Shown one piece after another: positions 1 through 8,776 of a stretch of DNA of 64,000 nucleotides (positions are counted from its first letter, which is position 1; each line of letters begins with the position of its first letter). A program made the position numbers and the translations under genes. Location of the stretch: the NCBI GenBank assembly GCA_023457255.1, contig JAEWMB010000042.1, positions 124,001-188,000 of the forward strand, read 5' to 3'. Source of the stretch: Bacillota bacterium. Its GTDB lineage: Bacteria; Bacillota; Clostridia; Lachnospirales; Lachnospiraceae. Below the pieces are notes generated by a model, which did not search any database, had not been told where the DNA came from, and saw only the letters and a list, made by a program, of their open reading frames with translations.

Positions 1-1
1 A

Positions 2-382
2 GGTCATGGTAAAATTATTAATATTTGCTCGATGACAAGTGAATTAGGACGTGAGACAGTTTCAGCTTATGCAGCCGCCAAGGGTGGGTTAAAGATGCTT
101 ACAAAGAATATTGCATCGGAATATGGCGAGTATAATATACAGTGTAATGGTCTGGGTCCAGGGTATATCGAAACTTCTCAGACTGCGGCACTTCGCCACG
201 AGGGTCATCCTTTTCATGAATTTATTATCGGGAGAACTCCGGCAGCAAGATGGGGAACTCCCGACGACATGACAGGTCCGGCGGTATTTCTGGCATCGGA
301 AGCATCTGACTTTGTAAATGGCCACATCCTTTATGTGGATGGCGGAATTCTTGCTACGCTTGGTAAGCAGCCTAAATATTGA
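2..382 (+). CDS. Short-chain dehydrogenase/reductase, C-terminal part
   Basis: This is the 3' part of a classical SDR oxidoreductase; the frame is open from base 2, so the start lies left of the window. The visible 126 residues contain the SDR active site: the catalytic Ser strand (NICSMTS), then YAAAK with Tyr and Lys four apart, then the substrate-loop glycines (LGPGYIET) and the C-terminal strand ending VNGHILYVDGG. The NAD(P)-binding Rossmann repeat is missing only because of truncation. The sequence looks like gluconate 5-dehydrogenase or 2-deoxy-gluconate 3-dehydrogenase types, which act on uronate or ketogluconate intermediates, but substrate cannot be fixed from this part. It converges on the AraC gene that follows, with 29 bases between stops. 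Confidence 0.9.
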   Translation, partial: GHGKIINICSMTSELGRETVSAYAAAKGGLKMLTKNIASEYGEYNIQCNGLGPGYIETSQTAALRHEGHPFHEFIIGRTPAARWGTPDDMTGPAVFLASEASDFVNGHILYVDGGILATLGKQPKY

Positions 383-391
383 ATTATAGAT

Positions 392-410
392 TAACCGCGT
401 ATTCCGGTTA
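392..410. terminator. Weak stem-loop between convergent genes
   Basis: Arms at 392-397 and 405-410 form a perfect 6-bp stem with a 7-base loop, placed exactly between the stops of the SDR gene and the minus-strand AraC gene. There is no clear T-run on either side, so termination is only suggested by position. Confidence 0.3.
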
Positions 411-411
411 G

Positions 412-1242
412 TTAGCGATGCAGATTTCTATATTTGCCGGGTGGCATCCCTTTCATAGTCTGAAATACTTTGGAAAAATAGAGTCCATTATCATAACCCA
501 CTGAAGCTGCGATTGCTCCAATAGACAAATCTGTATTTTTTAATAGTGTACAGGAGTATTTGATACGAAATTCTGAGAGATACTCCTTTGGGGACTTTCC
601 AAGGTGTGATTTAAACTCTCGAAAGAGATGGCTTCTGCTGATGCCAACATAGGCAGCTACATCATCAATGGTAATCGGATAAGAGAAATGCGACTCCATA
701 TAGGTAATGCCTTTTTGGACATAATCAAGGTTTGGATGGTGCTTTTTCTTATGACTTGCCGCACCGGCAATAAAAAGGCTTAAGGTGATATAAAGTTGGC
801 CAGCCATAGCAACCCCATTGGAGAGTTTATTTCCGCGGGCTTTATAAATTTTATAAAGTTGATTCTTTACATTCTCTCCGAAGGAACAGGAAGAGATCAC
901 CGGAGATTCGCTCGAAAAATCGGTGGACTCCAAGAGCAGTCCGGTATCACTTCCGGAAAAACCAACCCAATAATATTCCCAAGGGTCGATGGCATCCGCA
1001 TAATAGGTTACTTGGGTATCCGGATAGATTAAAAATACATCACCTGCTGTCAGGGGAAAGGTTTTATGATTTGTTTCATAATATCCTTTCCCTGAAACTA
1101 TGTAATGGATCAAATAGTGGTCACGTACTCCGGGCCCCCACTGGTACTTTGGTTCACAGCGCTGGTAACCAACATTATACACCGATAAGGATACCATTTC
1201 TTTTTCTTTTACTTTATAAGAATTCTTAAATGTCTGATTCAT
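412..1242 (-). CDS. AraC-family transcriptional regulator
   Basis: A 276-residue regulator with an N-terminal cupin-like sugar-sensing half (about residues 20-150, with the typical HYIVSGKGYYET strand) and a C-terminal double helix-turn-helix (about 175-274; VAAYVGISRSHLFREFKSHLG, then IGAIAASVGYDNGLYFSKVF). This layout is that of AraC/XylS activators of carbohydrate genes. The ATG at 1242 is preceded by a purine-rich GGAAGGA site at suitable spacing. It reads leftwards into the SDR gene, which it may regulate, though that is inferred from adjacency only. The effector is unknown. Confidence 0.92.
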   Translation of the reverse strand: MNQTFKNSYKVKEKEMVSLSVYNVGYQRCEPKYQWGPGVRDHYLIHYIVSGKGYYETNHKTFPLTAGDVFLIYPDTQVTYYADAIDPWEYYWVGFSGSDTGLLLESTDFSSESPVISSCSFGENVKNQLYKIYKARGNKLSNGVAMAGQLYITLSLFIAGAASHKKKHHPNLDYVQKGITYMESHFSYPITIDDVAAYVGISRSHLFREFKSHLGKSPKEYLSEFRIKYSCTLLKNTDLSIGAIAASVGYDNGLYFSKVFQTMKGMPPGKYRNLHR

Positions 1243-1770
1243 CCTATTTTTCCTTCCTGTGTTTGGAGTTTGTTAACAACTGCAGAATGCGATTGAATAA
1301 ATTGTTGTTTTAAATCAGTGATATGCAGTTTTTAATCTACGTGATTATACTATTGCATAGGAATTTAGCAGTGATAATTTTATGCATAATGGTGAAAAAT
1401 CTTCCATAGTAATGAGCCGATGTGATATAATAAGAGATATTTTATTTGTAAGAAATGATTGTACTTCACAGCAAGATAGCATTTGCTTGCTGTTTCATTA
1501 TAATCCCGGACTGGCGATATGATATAAGATTTAGAATTCCGGTATTTCTATTCTGAGGTTTTTTATTATTATATCATTTCGAGTACAATATGCAACATTC
1601 TTACATAAAAAGAATACTTTTTCATATTGTAATCTTTTTAAGATAAGATAAGATATTAGTAGAAGTTCGAACGATAAAAAAGTGTGCATCTACAACGTAT
1701 AAGAAAAAAGAGTCATTAAGTAATACAAAACAGTAGAATAATAAAAAGTTCTAAAAAAGGAGGCAGTGTT
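1243..1770. other. Intergenic region between divergent araC-type gene and galE
   Basis: This 528-base AT-rich gap contains no convincing gene. A perfect 8-bp inverted repeat lies at 1468-1475/1486-1493 (10-base loop), and a T-rich stretch follows at about 1558-1570. The rest should hold the two divergent promoters. The galE SD (AAAGGAGG) lies just before 1771. Confidence 0.5.
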
Positions 1771-2763
1771 ATGAAAATTTTAGTACTTGGTGGAGCCGGA
1801 TATATTGGTTCCCATACCGTCCATGAATTGATTGCGGCAAAGGAACAGGTTGTGGTTATTGACAATCTTGAGACTGGACATAAGGAAGCAGTCCATCCGG
1901 ATGCAACATTTTATCAGGGTGATATCCGTGATCGTACATTTTTAGATACGGTATTAGAGAAAGAAAAGGACATCGATGCAGTAATTCATTTTGCCGCAAA
2001 TTCTTTAGTAGGGGAAAGTATGGTAAATCCATTAAAATACTACGATAACAACTTATGCGGTACAAAAGTATTGCTGGAAGCTCTTGTAGCACATGGAATC
2101 GATAAAGTAGTATTTTCTTCTACGGCTGCTACTTATGGAGAGCCGGAGCGTGTACCGATTGTTGAGACAGACCGTACCGAGCCAACCAATACCTACGGTG
2201 AGACAAAATTATCAATGGAGAAGATGTTTAAGTGGACTTCAGTAGCACATAGTCTTCGTTATGTATCGCTTCGCTATTTTAATGCATGCGGTGCGATTTT
2301 GTCAGGTCAAATCGGGGAAGCACATAACCCGGAATCTCACTTGATTCCAATCATTCTTCAGGTAGCAAATCATAAGAGAGAAGCAATTAGTGTATTTGGT
2401 ACAGATTACGAAACAAAAGATGGTTCTTGTGTGCGCGACTATATTCATGTGCTTGATTTAGCGCAGGCGCACATTTTAGCGGTGAAATATTTGATAGCTG
2501 GCGGTGAAAGCAATATCTTTAATCTTGGAAATGGCATGGGGCACACGGTTTTAGAAGTAATTGAAGCTGCCAGAAAGGTAACCGGAGAAGAGATTCTGGT
2601 AGTTATTTCAGAGCGAAGAGCCGGTGACCCTGCAACCTTAGTGGCATCCAGTGAAAAGGCAAAGGATGTGCTTGGATGGAGACCACAGCATGCGGACATT
2701 GAAGAAATTATCGAAAGTGCATGGAACTGGCATAAAAATCATCCCAATGGGTTTGAAGTATAG
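1771..2763 (+). CDS. galE: UDP-glucose 4-epimerase
   Basis: A 330-residue cytosolic enzyme that interconverts UDP-glucose and UDP-galactose (Leloir pathway and polysaccharide precursor supply). The N-terminal NAD-binding motif GGAGYIGSH is at residues 7-15. The catalytic Ser region (FSSTAATYGEP) and the YxxxK pair (TYGETKLSMEK) are both present, as is the epimerase-typical CVRDYIHVLDLA. Length matches bacterial GalE (about 330-340). The start is fixed by a strong AAAGGAGG site. It stands alone between two AraC genes transcribed the other way; no galK or galT is adjacent, so it may serve exopolysaccharide as well as galactose use. Confidence 0.96.
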   Translation: MKILVLGGAGYIGSHTVHELIAAKEQVVVIDNLETGHKEAVHPDATFYQGDIRDRTFLDTVLEKEKDIDAVIHFAANSLVGESMVNPLKYYDNNLCGTKVLLEALVAHGIDKVVFSSTAATYGEPERVPIVETDRTEPTNTYGETKLSMEKMFKWTSVAHSLRYVSLRYFNACGAILSGQIGEAHNPESHLIPIILQVANHKREAISVFGTDYETKDGSCVRDYIHVLDLAQAHILAVKYLIAGGESNIFNLGNGMGHTVLEVIEAARKVTGEEILVVISERRAGDPATLVASSEKAKDVLGWRPQHADIEEIIESAWNWHKNHPNGFEV

Positions 2764-2859
2764 TTATACTGCGAAGTACCAGGGAGAACCTGAGGATACA
2801 AAAGAAGCACTCGCAGGATTGGAGGAATAACTTGAACGTGTGCCAAGCTGTTGCACGTT

Positions 2860-2877
2860 TGATTCAATATGGAATCA
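2860..2877. terminator. Stem-loop between galE and the convergent AraC gene
   Basis: Perfect 6-bp arms at 2860-2865 and 2872-2877 with a 6-base loop sit between convergent genes. A second imperfect hairpin (arms 2835-2840/2854-2859) precedes it. T-runs are short, so this is a weak terminator call. Confidence 0.35.
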
Positions 2878-2890
2878 TAACGGGGCATTT

Positions 2891-3691
2891 TTACGTTTCC
2901 AGGATTCCCTCGGTGCCAAGGAACTCTAGTCGGTATTTGGTTGGAGTCCTACCGGTTTTTGAACTGAAAAGTCTTGTAAAATGAGGCATATCCTCAAATC
3001 CGGTTAGTCTTGCAGCCTCTTTAATAGAGATGGTCCGGTCGGTTAATAGGAACTGAACTTGATTTAGTCTCGTTTCCAATAAATCTGCTTTTGGTGAAGT
3101 ATGAAAATAATACTTATAGTAATAATGAAAACGGCTGACACTTAGGTTTGCTAAATTCGCCATTTCAGGCAGTGTCCAGTTTTTTGAGTAATTTGTCAGT
3201 ATCTGAATGCGAACACTTTTCATAACATCCCAAATATGCTCAGAGGTTACCCCTTTGTGATGAGGAACATTTAAATCTCTGCTTACCGTAATCAGTAATT
3301 CGGTAATAAGAGAATGGATGGCCAATTCATAGAGGGGGTCTTTTGCTATGCTCTGATTTAAGATTTGTTGTATATATTGATTAACTGCGGTATAGTGTTT
3401 CGGATAGAAAATAGTGTTCGTCTCGATTTGAAACTGAGATAAATAGTCATCTTCTACCATAAAGTGAAGAAAGCTATTATAAAAGATTTCAACATTTCCA
3501 TAATACTGCCTTGCATTTGGAGAGTAAAGAATACAAGCATTTGGTTTGGTTAAGGTAACGTGATGGTTTAGGGTGACTTTCATGGGAGCAATAAAATAAA
3601 GAAATAAATAATCTCCGGAACCATTCGGCCGGTCAATCACATCATAATTTGTGTTGTGCGTATTATAACCGCAATGACTCAAATATATCAT
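2891..3691 (-). CDS. AraC-family transcriptional regulator
   Basis: A 266-residue regulator with an N-terminal beta-rich sensing domain (about 15-110) and a C-terminal AraC DNA-binding domain (about 165-260; LPEMANLANLSVSRFHYYYKYYF, then IKEAARLTGFEDMPHFTRLFSSKTGRTPTKYR, described here as two HTH units). The ATG at 3691 follows an AAGGGGG site. It is divergent from the arabinofuranosidase gene at 4107 across a 415-base spacer, so control of that arabinose-releasing enzyme is a reasonable guess. It is not closely similar to the AraC protein at 412-1242. Confidence 0.92.
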   Translation of the reverse strand: MIYLSHCGYNTHNTNYDVIDRPNGSGDYLFLYFIAPMKVTLNHHVTLTKPNACILYSPNARQYYGNVEIFYNSFLHFMVEDDYLSQFQIETNTIFYPKHYTAVNQYIQQILNQSIAKDPLYELAIHSLITELLITVSRDLNVPHHKGVTSEHIWDVMKSVRIQILTNYSKNWTLPEMANLANLSVSRFHYYYKYYFHTSPKADLLETRLNQVQFLLTDRTISIKEAARLTGFEDMPHFTRLFSSKTGRTPTKYRLEFLGTEGILET

Positions 3692-4106
3692 AGAACCCCC
3701 TTATTCTGTCTTTGAATAAATTTGTAAAATATGGATTATTATGAAGGGAATATCATATCACATTACATCTGCGCGAAGGAGTGATATAGAGTGGAGAGGG
3801 GAAAAGCCCCTCTTATTCTTAAATTATCAATTCTACAAATACAGTAGAAAAAGACAATGATACAATATTTTTTTACATTGGAAATCCTTCTATGCTGTGC
3901 TATATGTATTAGTAGGATCAATGATTACTTAACTCTTACATTTATGAGATTATTAGACGCATGGCATTCTAAGATTAGAGTACTACACAATCCGTATTGG
4001 GTCAAGAGATTATCACAAGGCGTATTCTTGTAGAGGTATCAAAGTGATGCCGTATTAATGACTTGTAGCAGAACACAAGATAAGAAACAGCATAAGGAGG
4101 AAAACA
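3692..4106. other. Divergent promoter region of AraC gene and arabinofuranosidase gene
   Basis: A 415-base AT-rich spacer between divergent genes. I see no ORF with an SD and no clear repeats. It should contain both promoters and any AraC binding half-sites, but I could not single them out. The SD for the downstream gene (AAGGAGGA) ends a few bases before 4107. Confidence 0.5.
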
Positions 4107-5606
4107 ATGAAAGCAAAGCTAACCCTGTCAAAAATCAGCAAAATAGGAACCATTGACAAAAGAATCTATGGTTCCTTCATCGAGCATTTAGGAAGAGCAG
4201 TTTATGGCGGTATCTATGAACCAGGTCATGAAACTTCAGATGATATGGGATTTCGCCAGGATGTCATGGAATTGATTAAGAAATTGAATATTCCGATTGT
4301 GCGTTATCCGGGCGGCAATTTTGTATCAGGCTACCGATGGGAGGATGGAATAGGAGATAAAGCGGAAAGACCAAGACGTCTTGATCTTGCATGGAAGAGC
4401 ATTGAGACAAATGAAGTTGGTGTAGATGAGTTTCAGGAATGGGCAAAACGTGCCAGCAGTGACGTTATGATGGCTGTTAATTTAGGAACCAGAGGACCAC
4501 AGGAAGCGCAGGATTTATTAGAGTATTGTAATTTTCCTGGTGGGACTTACTATAGTGACTTAAGAAGAAAGAATGGTTTTGAGAAGCCATTTGATATTAA
4601 AGTCTGGTGTTTAGGTAATGAGATGGATGGACCATGGCAAACTTGTGCTAAGACAGCGGAGGAATATGGAAGAATTGCTTGTGAAACAGCAAAGGTTATG
4701 AAATGGGTTGATCCAGGCATTGAATTGGTTGCATGCGGCAGCTCTGGTTTAACAATGCCTACATTCGGAGAATGGGAACGTACGGTATTAGAGCACACTT
4801 ATGAGTATGTGGATTATATCTCCATGCACCAGTACTATCAAAATTATGAAAATGACCCGGGGCTTTTCTTAGCCAGATCGTTAGAGATGGAAACTTTTAT
4901 TGAATCCGTAGCAGCAATTTGTGATTCTGTGAAGGCAAAGAAACATTCCCAAAAGACTATCAATCTTTCTTTTGATGAATGGAATGTATGGTTCCATAGT
5001 CAGGAACAGGATAAGAAAGCAGAACCTTGGAGTGTAGCACCAAGCTTATTAGAAGATATCTACACCTTTGAAGACGCATTGCTTGTTGGCTGCTTGTTGA
5101 TTGCGCTTGTGAAACATTGCGACCGTGTTAAGATGGCATGTCTTGCTCAGTTAGTAAATGTCATTGCACCAATTATGACAGAGAATGGCGGAACTGCTTG
5201 GGCTCAAACTATCTTCTATCCGTTTATGCATGTATCAAACTTTGGCAGGGGCACCGCCCTAAGACCAATCTTAGATTGTGAGACTTATGAGAATAAAATC
5301 AGTGATAAAGTGCCTTTCGTAGAAACCGTTGCAGTACATAACGAAGAGAAGAAGGAAATTGTAGTGTTTGCCGTAAACCGCTCCGCTGACCAGACCATCG
5401 ATTTTGCAATCGATTTCACTGAGTTTCAGGGGGTAGTCTTAGTGGAGCATACGGAGATGATTCATGCAGACTTAAAGGCTGCAAATACTGCCGGAAATCC
5501 GTATAATGTAGTGCCTGATGTGACTGGAACTACAACGCTTGATGGAACTACCGCAATAGCTTCCTTAAAGCCATATTCCTGGAATGTGATTCGCTTTGCG
5601 TTGTAA
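4107..5606 (+). CDS. Alpha-L-arabinofuranosidase, glycoside hydrolase family 51
   Basis: A 499-residue (beta/alpha)8 retaining glycosidase that removes L-arabinofuranose from arabinan, arabinoxylan or their oligosaccharides. The acid/base Glu is in GNEMDG (E172) and the nucleophile Glu in FDEWNVW (E291), as in family GH51. There is no signal peptide, so it acts in the cytoplasm on imported oligosaccharides. Length is that of the family (about 500), with the C-terminal beta-sandwich complete. The SD is AAGGAGG and a strong hairpin terminator follows, indicating a single-gene unit probably controlled by the divergent AraC regulator. Confidence 0.96.
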   Translation: MKAKLTLSKISKIGTIDKRIYGSFIEHLGRAVYGGIYEPGHETSDDMGFRQDVMELIKKLNIPIVRYPGGNFVSGYRWEDGIGDKAERPRRLDLAWKSIETNEVGVDEFQEWAKRASSDVMMAVNLGTRGPQEAQDLLEYCNFPGGTYYSDLRRKNGFEKPFDIKVWCLGNEMDGPWQTCAKTAEEYGRIACETAKVMKWVDPGIELVACGSSGLTMPTFGEWERTVLEHTYEYVDYISMHQYYQNYENDPGLFLARSLEMETFIESVAAICDSVKAKKHSQKTINLSFDEWNVWFHSQEQDKKAEPWSVAPSLLEDIYTFEDALLVGCLLIALVKHCDRVKMACLAQLVNVIAPIMTENGGTAWAQTIFYPFMHVSNFGRGTALRPILDCETYENKISDKVPFVETVAVHNEEKKEIVVFAVNRSADQTIDFAIDFTEFQGVVLVEHTEMIHADLKAANTAGNPYNVVPDVTGTTTLDGTTAIASLKPYSWNVIRFAL

Positions 5607-5745
5607 TTCATACAATCCCTTTTAAAACTTTAGTAAACTATCTGAAGATCACAGGTATCCAAGTGTGTGTACGCACTCTGTTTTAGGTTTATAATTGAAA
5701 TTCGTATATATAATATTGTGTGAGTGCTCATAATCACGAATCACT

Positions 5746-5795
5746 AGCTATCGAAGAAAATTAACGCTGCTATTTCTTCGGTAGCTTTGTTTTAT
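5746..5795 (+). terminator. Rho-independent terminator after the GH51 gene
   Basis: Arms 5746-5759 and 5773-5786 form a 14-bp stem with one G-T wobble and a 13-base loop, followed by a T-rich tail (TTGTTTTATTTG). Confidence 0.85.
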
Positions 5796-6040
5796 TTGTT
5801 ACCTTTCCAGTTGGCAGAAAGGATACTATTGTAAGCCAGAGAAGAATACTCAGGCAAACTGCCATACTTTAAAACTGCCTGTTTGTTAAATTCAAAATTT
5901 GATTTGTGCTATTAATCTTAGTTACGAAGAAGTTTATAAAAGTTGTTAAGGAGGGGAAGTGAAATTAATAGAACAGAATACTCTCATAAGGAATTTAATT
6001 TGAAACTCACATAAATAAGCATAGATTATGTGGATTTGTA

Positions 6041-6069
6041 TTGACTTCCAATTATTTGAATGATATAAT
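6041..6069 (+). promoter_or_regulatory. Sigma-A-type promoter of the glycyl-radical dehydratase operon
   Basis: A -35 box TTGACT (6041-6046), a 17-base spacer and a perfect -10 TATAAT (6064-6069). Transcription should start near 6076, giving a leader of about 35 bases before the SD at 6098-6104. Confidence 0.85.
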
Positions 6070-6109
6070 TTCGTTAAAATGACACAAAACCACAAGTCAG
6101 GAGGTTGGT

Positions 6110-8701
6110 ATGATGGCTGAAACCAAAAAAGGATATAAGAAATCGCCTCGTATACAAAAGCTAATTGATGCGTTATACGGGAAAATACCGGAGATTGAAT
6201 CAAAACGGGCTGTTCTGATTACGGAATCGTATCAGCAAACGGAAGGAGAGCCTATTATCAGCAGACGTTCCAAGGCTTTTGAACATATAGCAAAGAATCT
6301 TCCGATAGTAATTCGAGAGAATGAATTAATCGTAGGAAGTGCCACTATTGCAGAAAGAGGATGTCAGACCTTTCCTGAGTTTTCTTTCGATTGGCTGATT
6401 GCAGAACTTGATACGGTAGTGACTAGAACAGCAGACCCTTTTTATATTTCCGAGGAAGCAAAGAAGGAGTTAAGGAAGGTACATAGCTATTGGAAAGGAA
6501 AAACAACCAGCGAATTAGCAGATTATTATATGGCTCCGGAGACGAAACTTGCGATGGAACACCATGTGTTTACACCGGGCAACTATTTTTATAATGGTGT
6601 TGGGCATATCACCGTGCAGTATGACAAGGTAATAGCAATCGGTTATGAAGGAATTAAAGAAGAAGTATTAAGCAGGAAAAAAGAATTGCAATTAGGAGAT
6701 GCAGATTATGCCGGCCGCCTTGACTTCTATAATGCAGTAATCAGAAGCTGTGATGCGGCAATACAGTATGCAAAGCGTTATGCAGCGGAAGCTAAAAAAA
6801 TTGCACTTTCTTGTCAGGATGAGAAGAGAAGGCAGGAGCTTTTAACGATTGCATCTAATTGTGAACGAGTTCCTGCAAAGGGTGCGGTTACATTTTACGA
6901 AGCATGTCAGGCATTTTGGTTTGTACAGCTATTATTACAGATTGAATCAAGCGGACATTCAATCTCCCCGGGAAGATTCGACCAATATATGTATCCTTAT
7001 TATAAAGCAGATCGTGAAGCAGGTAGGATCACTGGTGAGCAGGCTCAAGAAATTATCGATTGTATCTTTGTGAAATTAAATGATATTAACAAATGCCGTG
7101 ATGCCGCTTCCGCAGAAGGCTTTGCAGGATATGGTATGTTCCAGAACATGATTGTTGGCGGACAGGATAGTAACGGGAGGGATGCCACGAATGAACTTAG
7201 CTTCATGGTATTAGAGGCGTCAATGCACACAATGCTTCCCCAGCCTTCCCTAAGTATTCGCGTATGGAACGGCACCCCTCATGATTTGTTAATTAAAGCT
7301 GCTGAAGTTACCAGAACCGGTATTGGCTTACCTGCTTATTACAACGATGAAGTGATTATCCCGGCGATGATGAACAAAGGTGCGACCATAGAAGAAGCGA
7401 GAAGCTATAACATCATAGGTTGTGTGGAACCTCAGGTACCTGGTAAGACCGATGGATGGCATGATGCAGCATTCTTTAATATGTGCCGTCCATTAGAACT
7501 GGTATTTTCCGGTGGATATGAAAATGGCAGATTAGTTGGTGCACCAACTAATCCTGTCCAAAAGCTTACTACATTTGAAGCCTTTTATGAAGCTTATAAA
7601 ACTCAAATGGAATACTTTATTTCTTTACTTGTCAATGCGGATAATTCAATCGATATGGCTCATGCAAAACTTTGCCCATTACCGTTTGAATCCTCTATGG
7701 TGGAAGATTGTATTGGACGTGGGTTGTGTGTTCAAGAGGGTGGTGCAAAATATAACTTTACCGGGCCTCAAGGGTTTGGTATCGCAAATATGACAGACTC
7801 CTTATATGCGATTAGGAAACTTGTATATGAGGAAGGAAAGGTTTCCATTACCGAATTAAAAGAAGCACTTATACATAATTTTGGCATGGAAACACAAAAA
7901 ACATTCAATGAAAGTTCGTATCAGCCAATTGATATTACGTTAGCGCAGCAGATTACAGTACAGATTGTGAAAGAATTAAGAGAACGCGGAAAAGAACCTT
8001 CCGAAAAAGAAATAGAACAAATTATAAAGACAGTCCTTGAGGCAAAGAAAGAAAGTACACAGAGTATAGCACCTGCATGCAGCTCAAATAATCAGTCAAG
8101 ATATCAGGAAATTCTACAGATGATTGAAGCGCTACCAAAGTTTGGTAATGATATTCCAGAGATTGACGAATTGGCACGAGAGATTGCTTATACCTATACA
8201 AAGCCATTGCAGAAATATAAAAATCCCAGAGGCGGTGTATTCCAAGCGGGCTTATATCCGGTTTCTGCCAATGTACCACTAGGAGAACAAACTGGGGCTA
8301 CTCCGGATGGAAGACTTGCGAATACCCCAATTGCAGATGGCGTTGGACCGGCGCCGGGGCGTGATGTGAAGGGGCCGACAGCAGCAGCTAATTCCGTGGC
8401 ACGCCTTGACCATATGGATGCGACGAATGGAACCTTATACAATCAAAAATTTCATCCGTCTGCGTTGCAGGGACGTGATGGATTAGAGAAGTTCGTAGCA
8501 TTAATACGCGCCTTCTTTGATCAAAAGGGTATGCATGTACAGTTTAATGTAGTAAGCCGGGAAACTTTATTGGATGCACAAAAACATCCGGAAAACTATA
8601 AACATCTGGTAGTACGTGTTGCCGGTTACAGCGCCCTATTCACTACATTATCCAGATCCTTACAAGATGATATTATTAGTCGGACGACACAAGGGTTTTA
8701 A
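6110..8701 (+). CDS. Glycyl radical enzyme, probable B12-independent 1,2-propanediol dehydratase
   Basis: An 863-residue pyruvate-formate-lyase-like enzyme with the catalytic Cys in GCVEP (C438, general-base Glu E440) and the glycyl-radical loop RVAGYSA near the C-terminus (G839). GCVEP is typical of dehydratase/lyase members such as glycerol and propanediol dehydratase. Linked fuculose-phosphate aldolase and BMC shell genes make propanediol to propionaldehyde the likely reaction, inside the microcompartment. ATG codons at 6110 and 6113 are both possible; SD spacing (5 versus 8 bases) slightly favours the second. Residues about 640-665 are a hydrophilic Ser/Asn-rich stretch that looks like an insertion. 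No separate N-terminal encapsulation peptide is obvious. Choline lyase is less likely from context. Confidence 0.92.
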   Translation: MMAETKKGYKKSPRIQKLIDALYGKIPEIESKRAVLITESYQQTEGEPIISRRSKAFEHIAKNLPIVIRENELIVGSATIAERGCQTFPEFSFDWLIAELDTVVTRTADPFYISEEAKKELRKVHSYWKGKTTSELADYYMAPETKLAMEHHVFTPGNYFYNGVGHITVQYDKVIAIGYEGIKEEVLSRKKELQLGDADYAGRLDFYNAVIRSCDAAIQYAKRYAAEAKKIALSCQDEKRRQELLTIASNCERVPAKGAVTFYEACQAFWFVQLLLQIESSGHSISPGRFDQYMYPYYKADREAGRITGEQAQEIIDCIFVKLNDINKCRDAASAEGFAGYGMFQNMIVGGQDSNGRDATNELSFMVLEASMHTMLPQPSLSIRVWNGTPHDLLIKAAEVTRTGIGLPAYYNDEVIIPAMMNKGATIEEARSYNIIGCVEPQVPGKTDGWHDAAFFNMCRPLELVFSGGYENGRLVGAPTNPVQKLTTFEAFYEAYKTQMEYFISLLVNADNSIDMAHAKLCPLPFESSMVEDCIGRGLCVQEGGAKYNFTGPQGFGIANMTDSLYAIRKLVYEEGKVSITELKEALIHNFGMETQKTFNESSYQPIDITLAQQITVQIVKELRERGKEPSEKEIEQIIKTVLEAKKESTQSIAPACSSNNQSRYQEILQMIEALPKFGNDIPEIDELAREIAYTYTKPLQKYKNPRGGVFQAGLYPVSANVPLGEQTGATPDGRLANTPIADGVGPAPGRDVKGPTAAANSVARLDHMDATNGTLYNQKFHPSALQGRDGLEKFVALIRAFFDQKGMHVQFNVVSRETLLDAQKHPENYKHLVVRVAGYSALFTTLSRSLQDDIISRTTQGF

Positions 8702-8705
8702 TTAA

Positions 8706-8762
8706 GTTGAAAAACAAAAGCGATTTTTCAACATCTTGATTGAAAAGCGTGCTAAGGCACGC
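8706..8762 (+). other. Two intercistronic hairpins between dehydratase and activase
   Basis: Hairpin 1 has perfect 9-bp arms at 8706-8714/8724-8732. Hairpin 2 has perfect 6-bp arms at 8747-8752/8757-8762 with loop TAAG and ends 4 bases before the GGGAG SD of the activase. Hairpin 1 lacks a downstream T-run, so RNA processing or 3'-end protection of the abundant dehydratase message is more likely than full termination. Confidence 0.7.
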
Positions 8763-8776
8763 GGGTGGGAGTTAAG

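Larger units (their letters stand above)
5607..6109. other. Intergenic region: arabinofuranosidase terminator and BMC operon promoter
   Basis: About 500 bases without a gene. It contains the terminator at 5746-5795 and the sigma-A-type promoter at 6041-6069, both listed separately. No cobalamin riboswitch-like sequence was noticed, in keeping with a B12-independent dehydratase downstream. Confidence 0.6.

Noticed and set aside
2764..2829. Open codons after galE (about 20 in frame)
   Set aside because: It could be the tail of a lost gene, but is too short and without start or family likeness to call.
5607..6109. Cobalamin riboswitch before the propanediol locus
   Set aside because: No B12-box was seen, and the dehydratase is a glycyl radical enzyme that needs no cobalamin.
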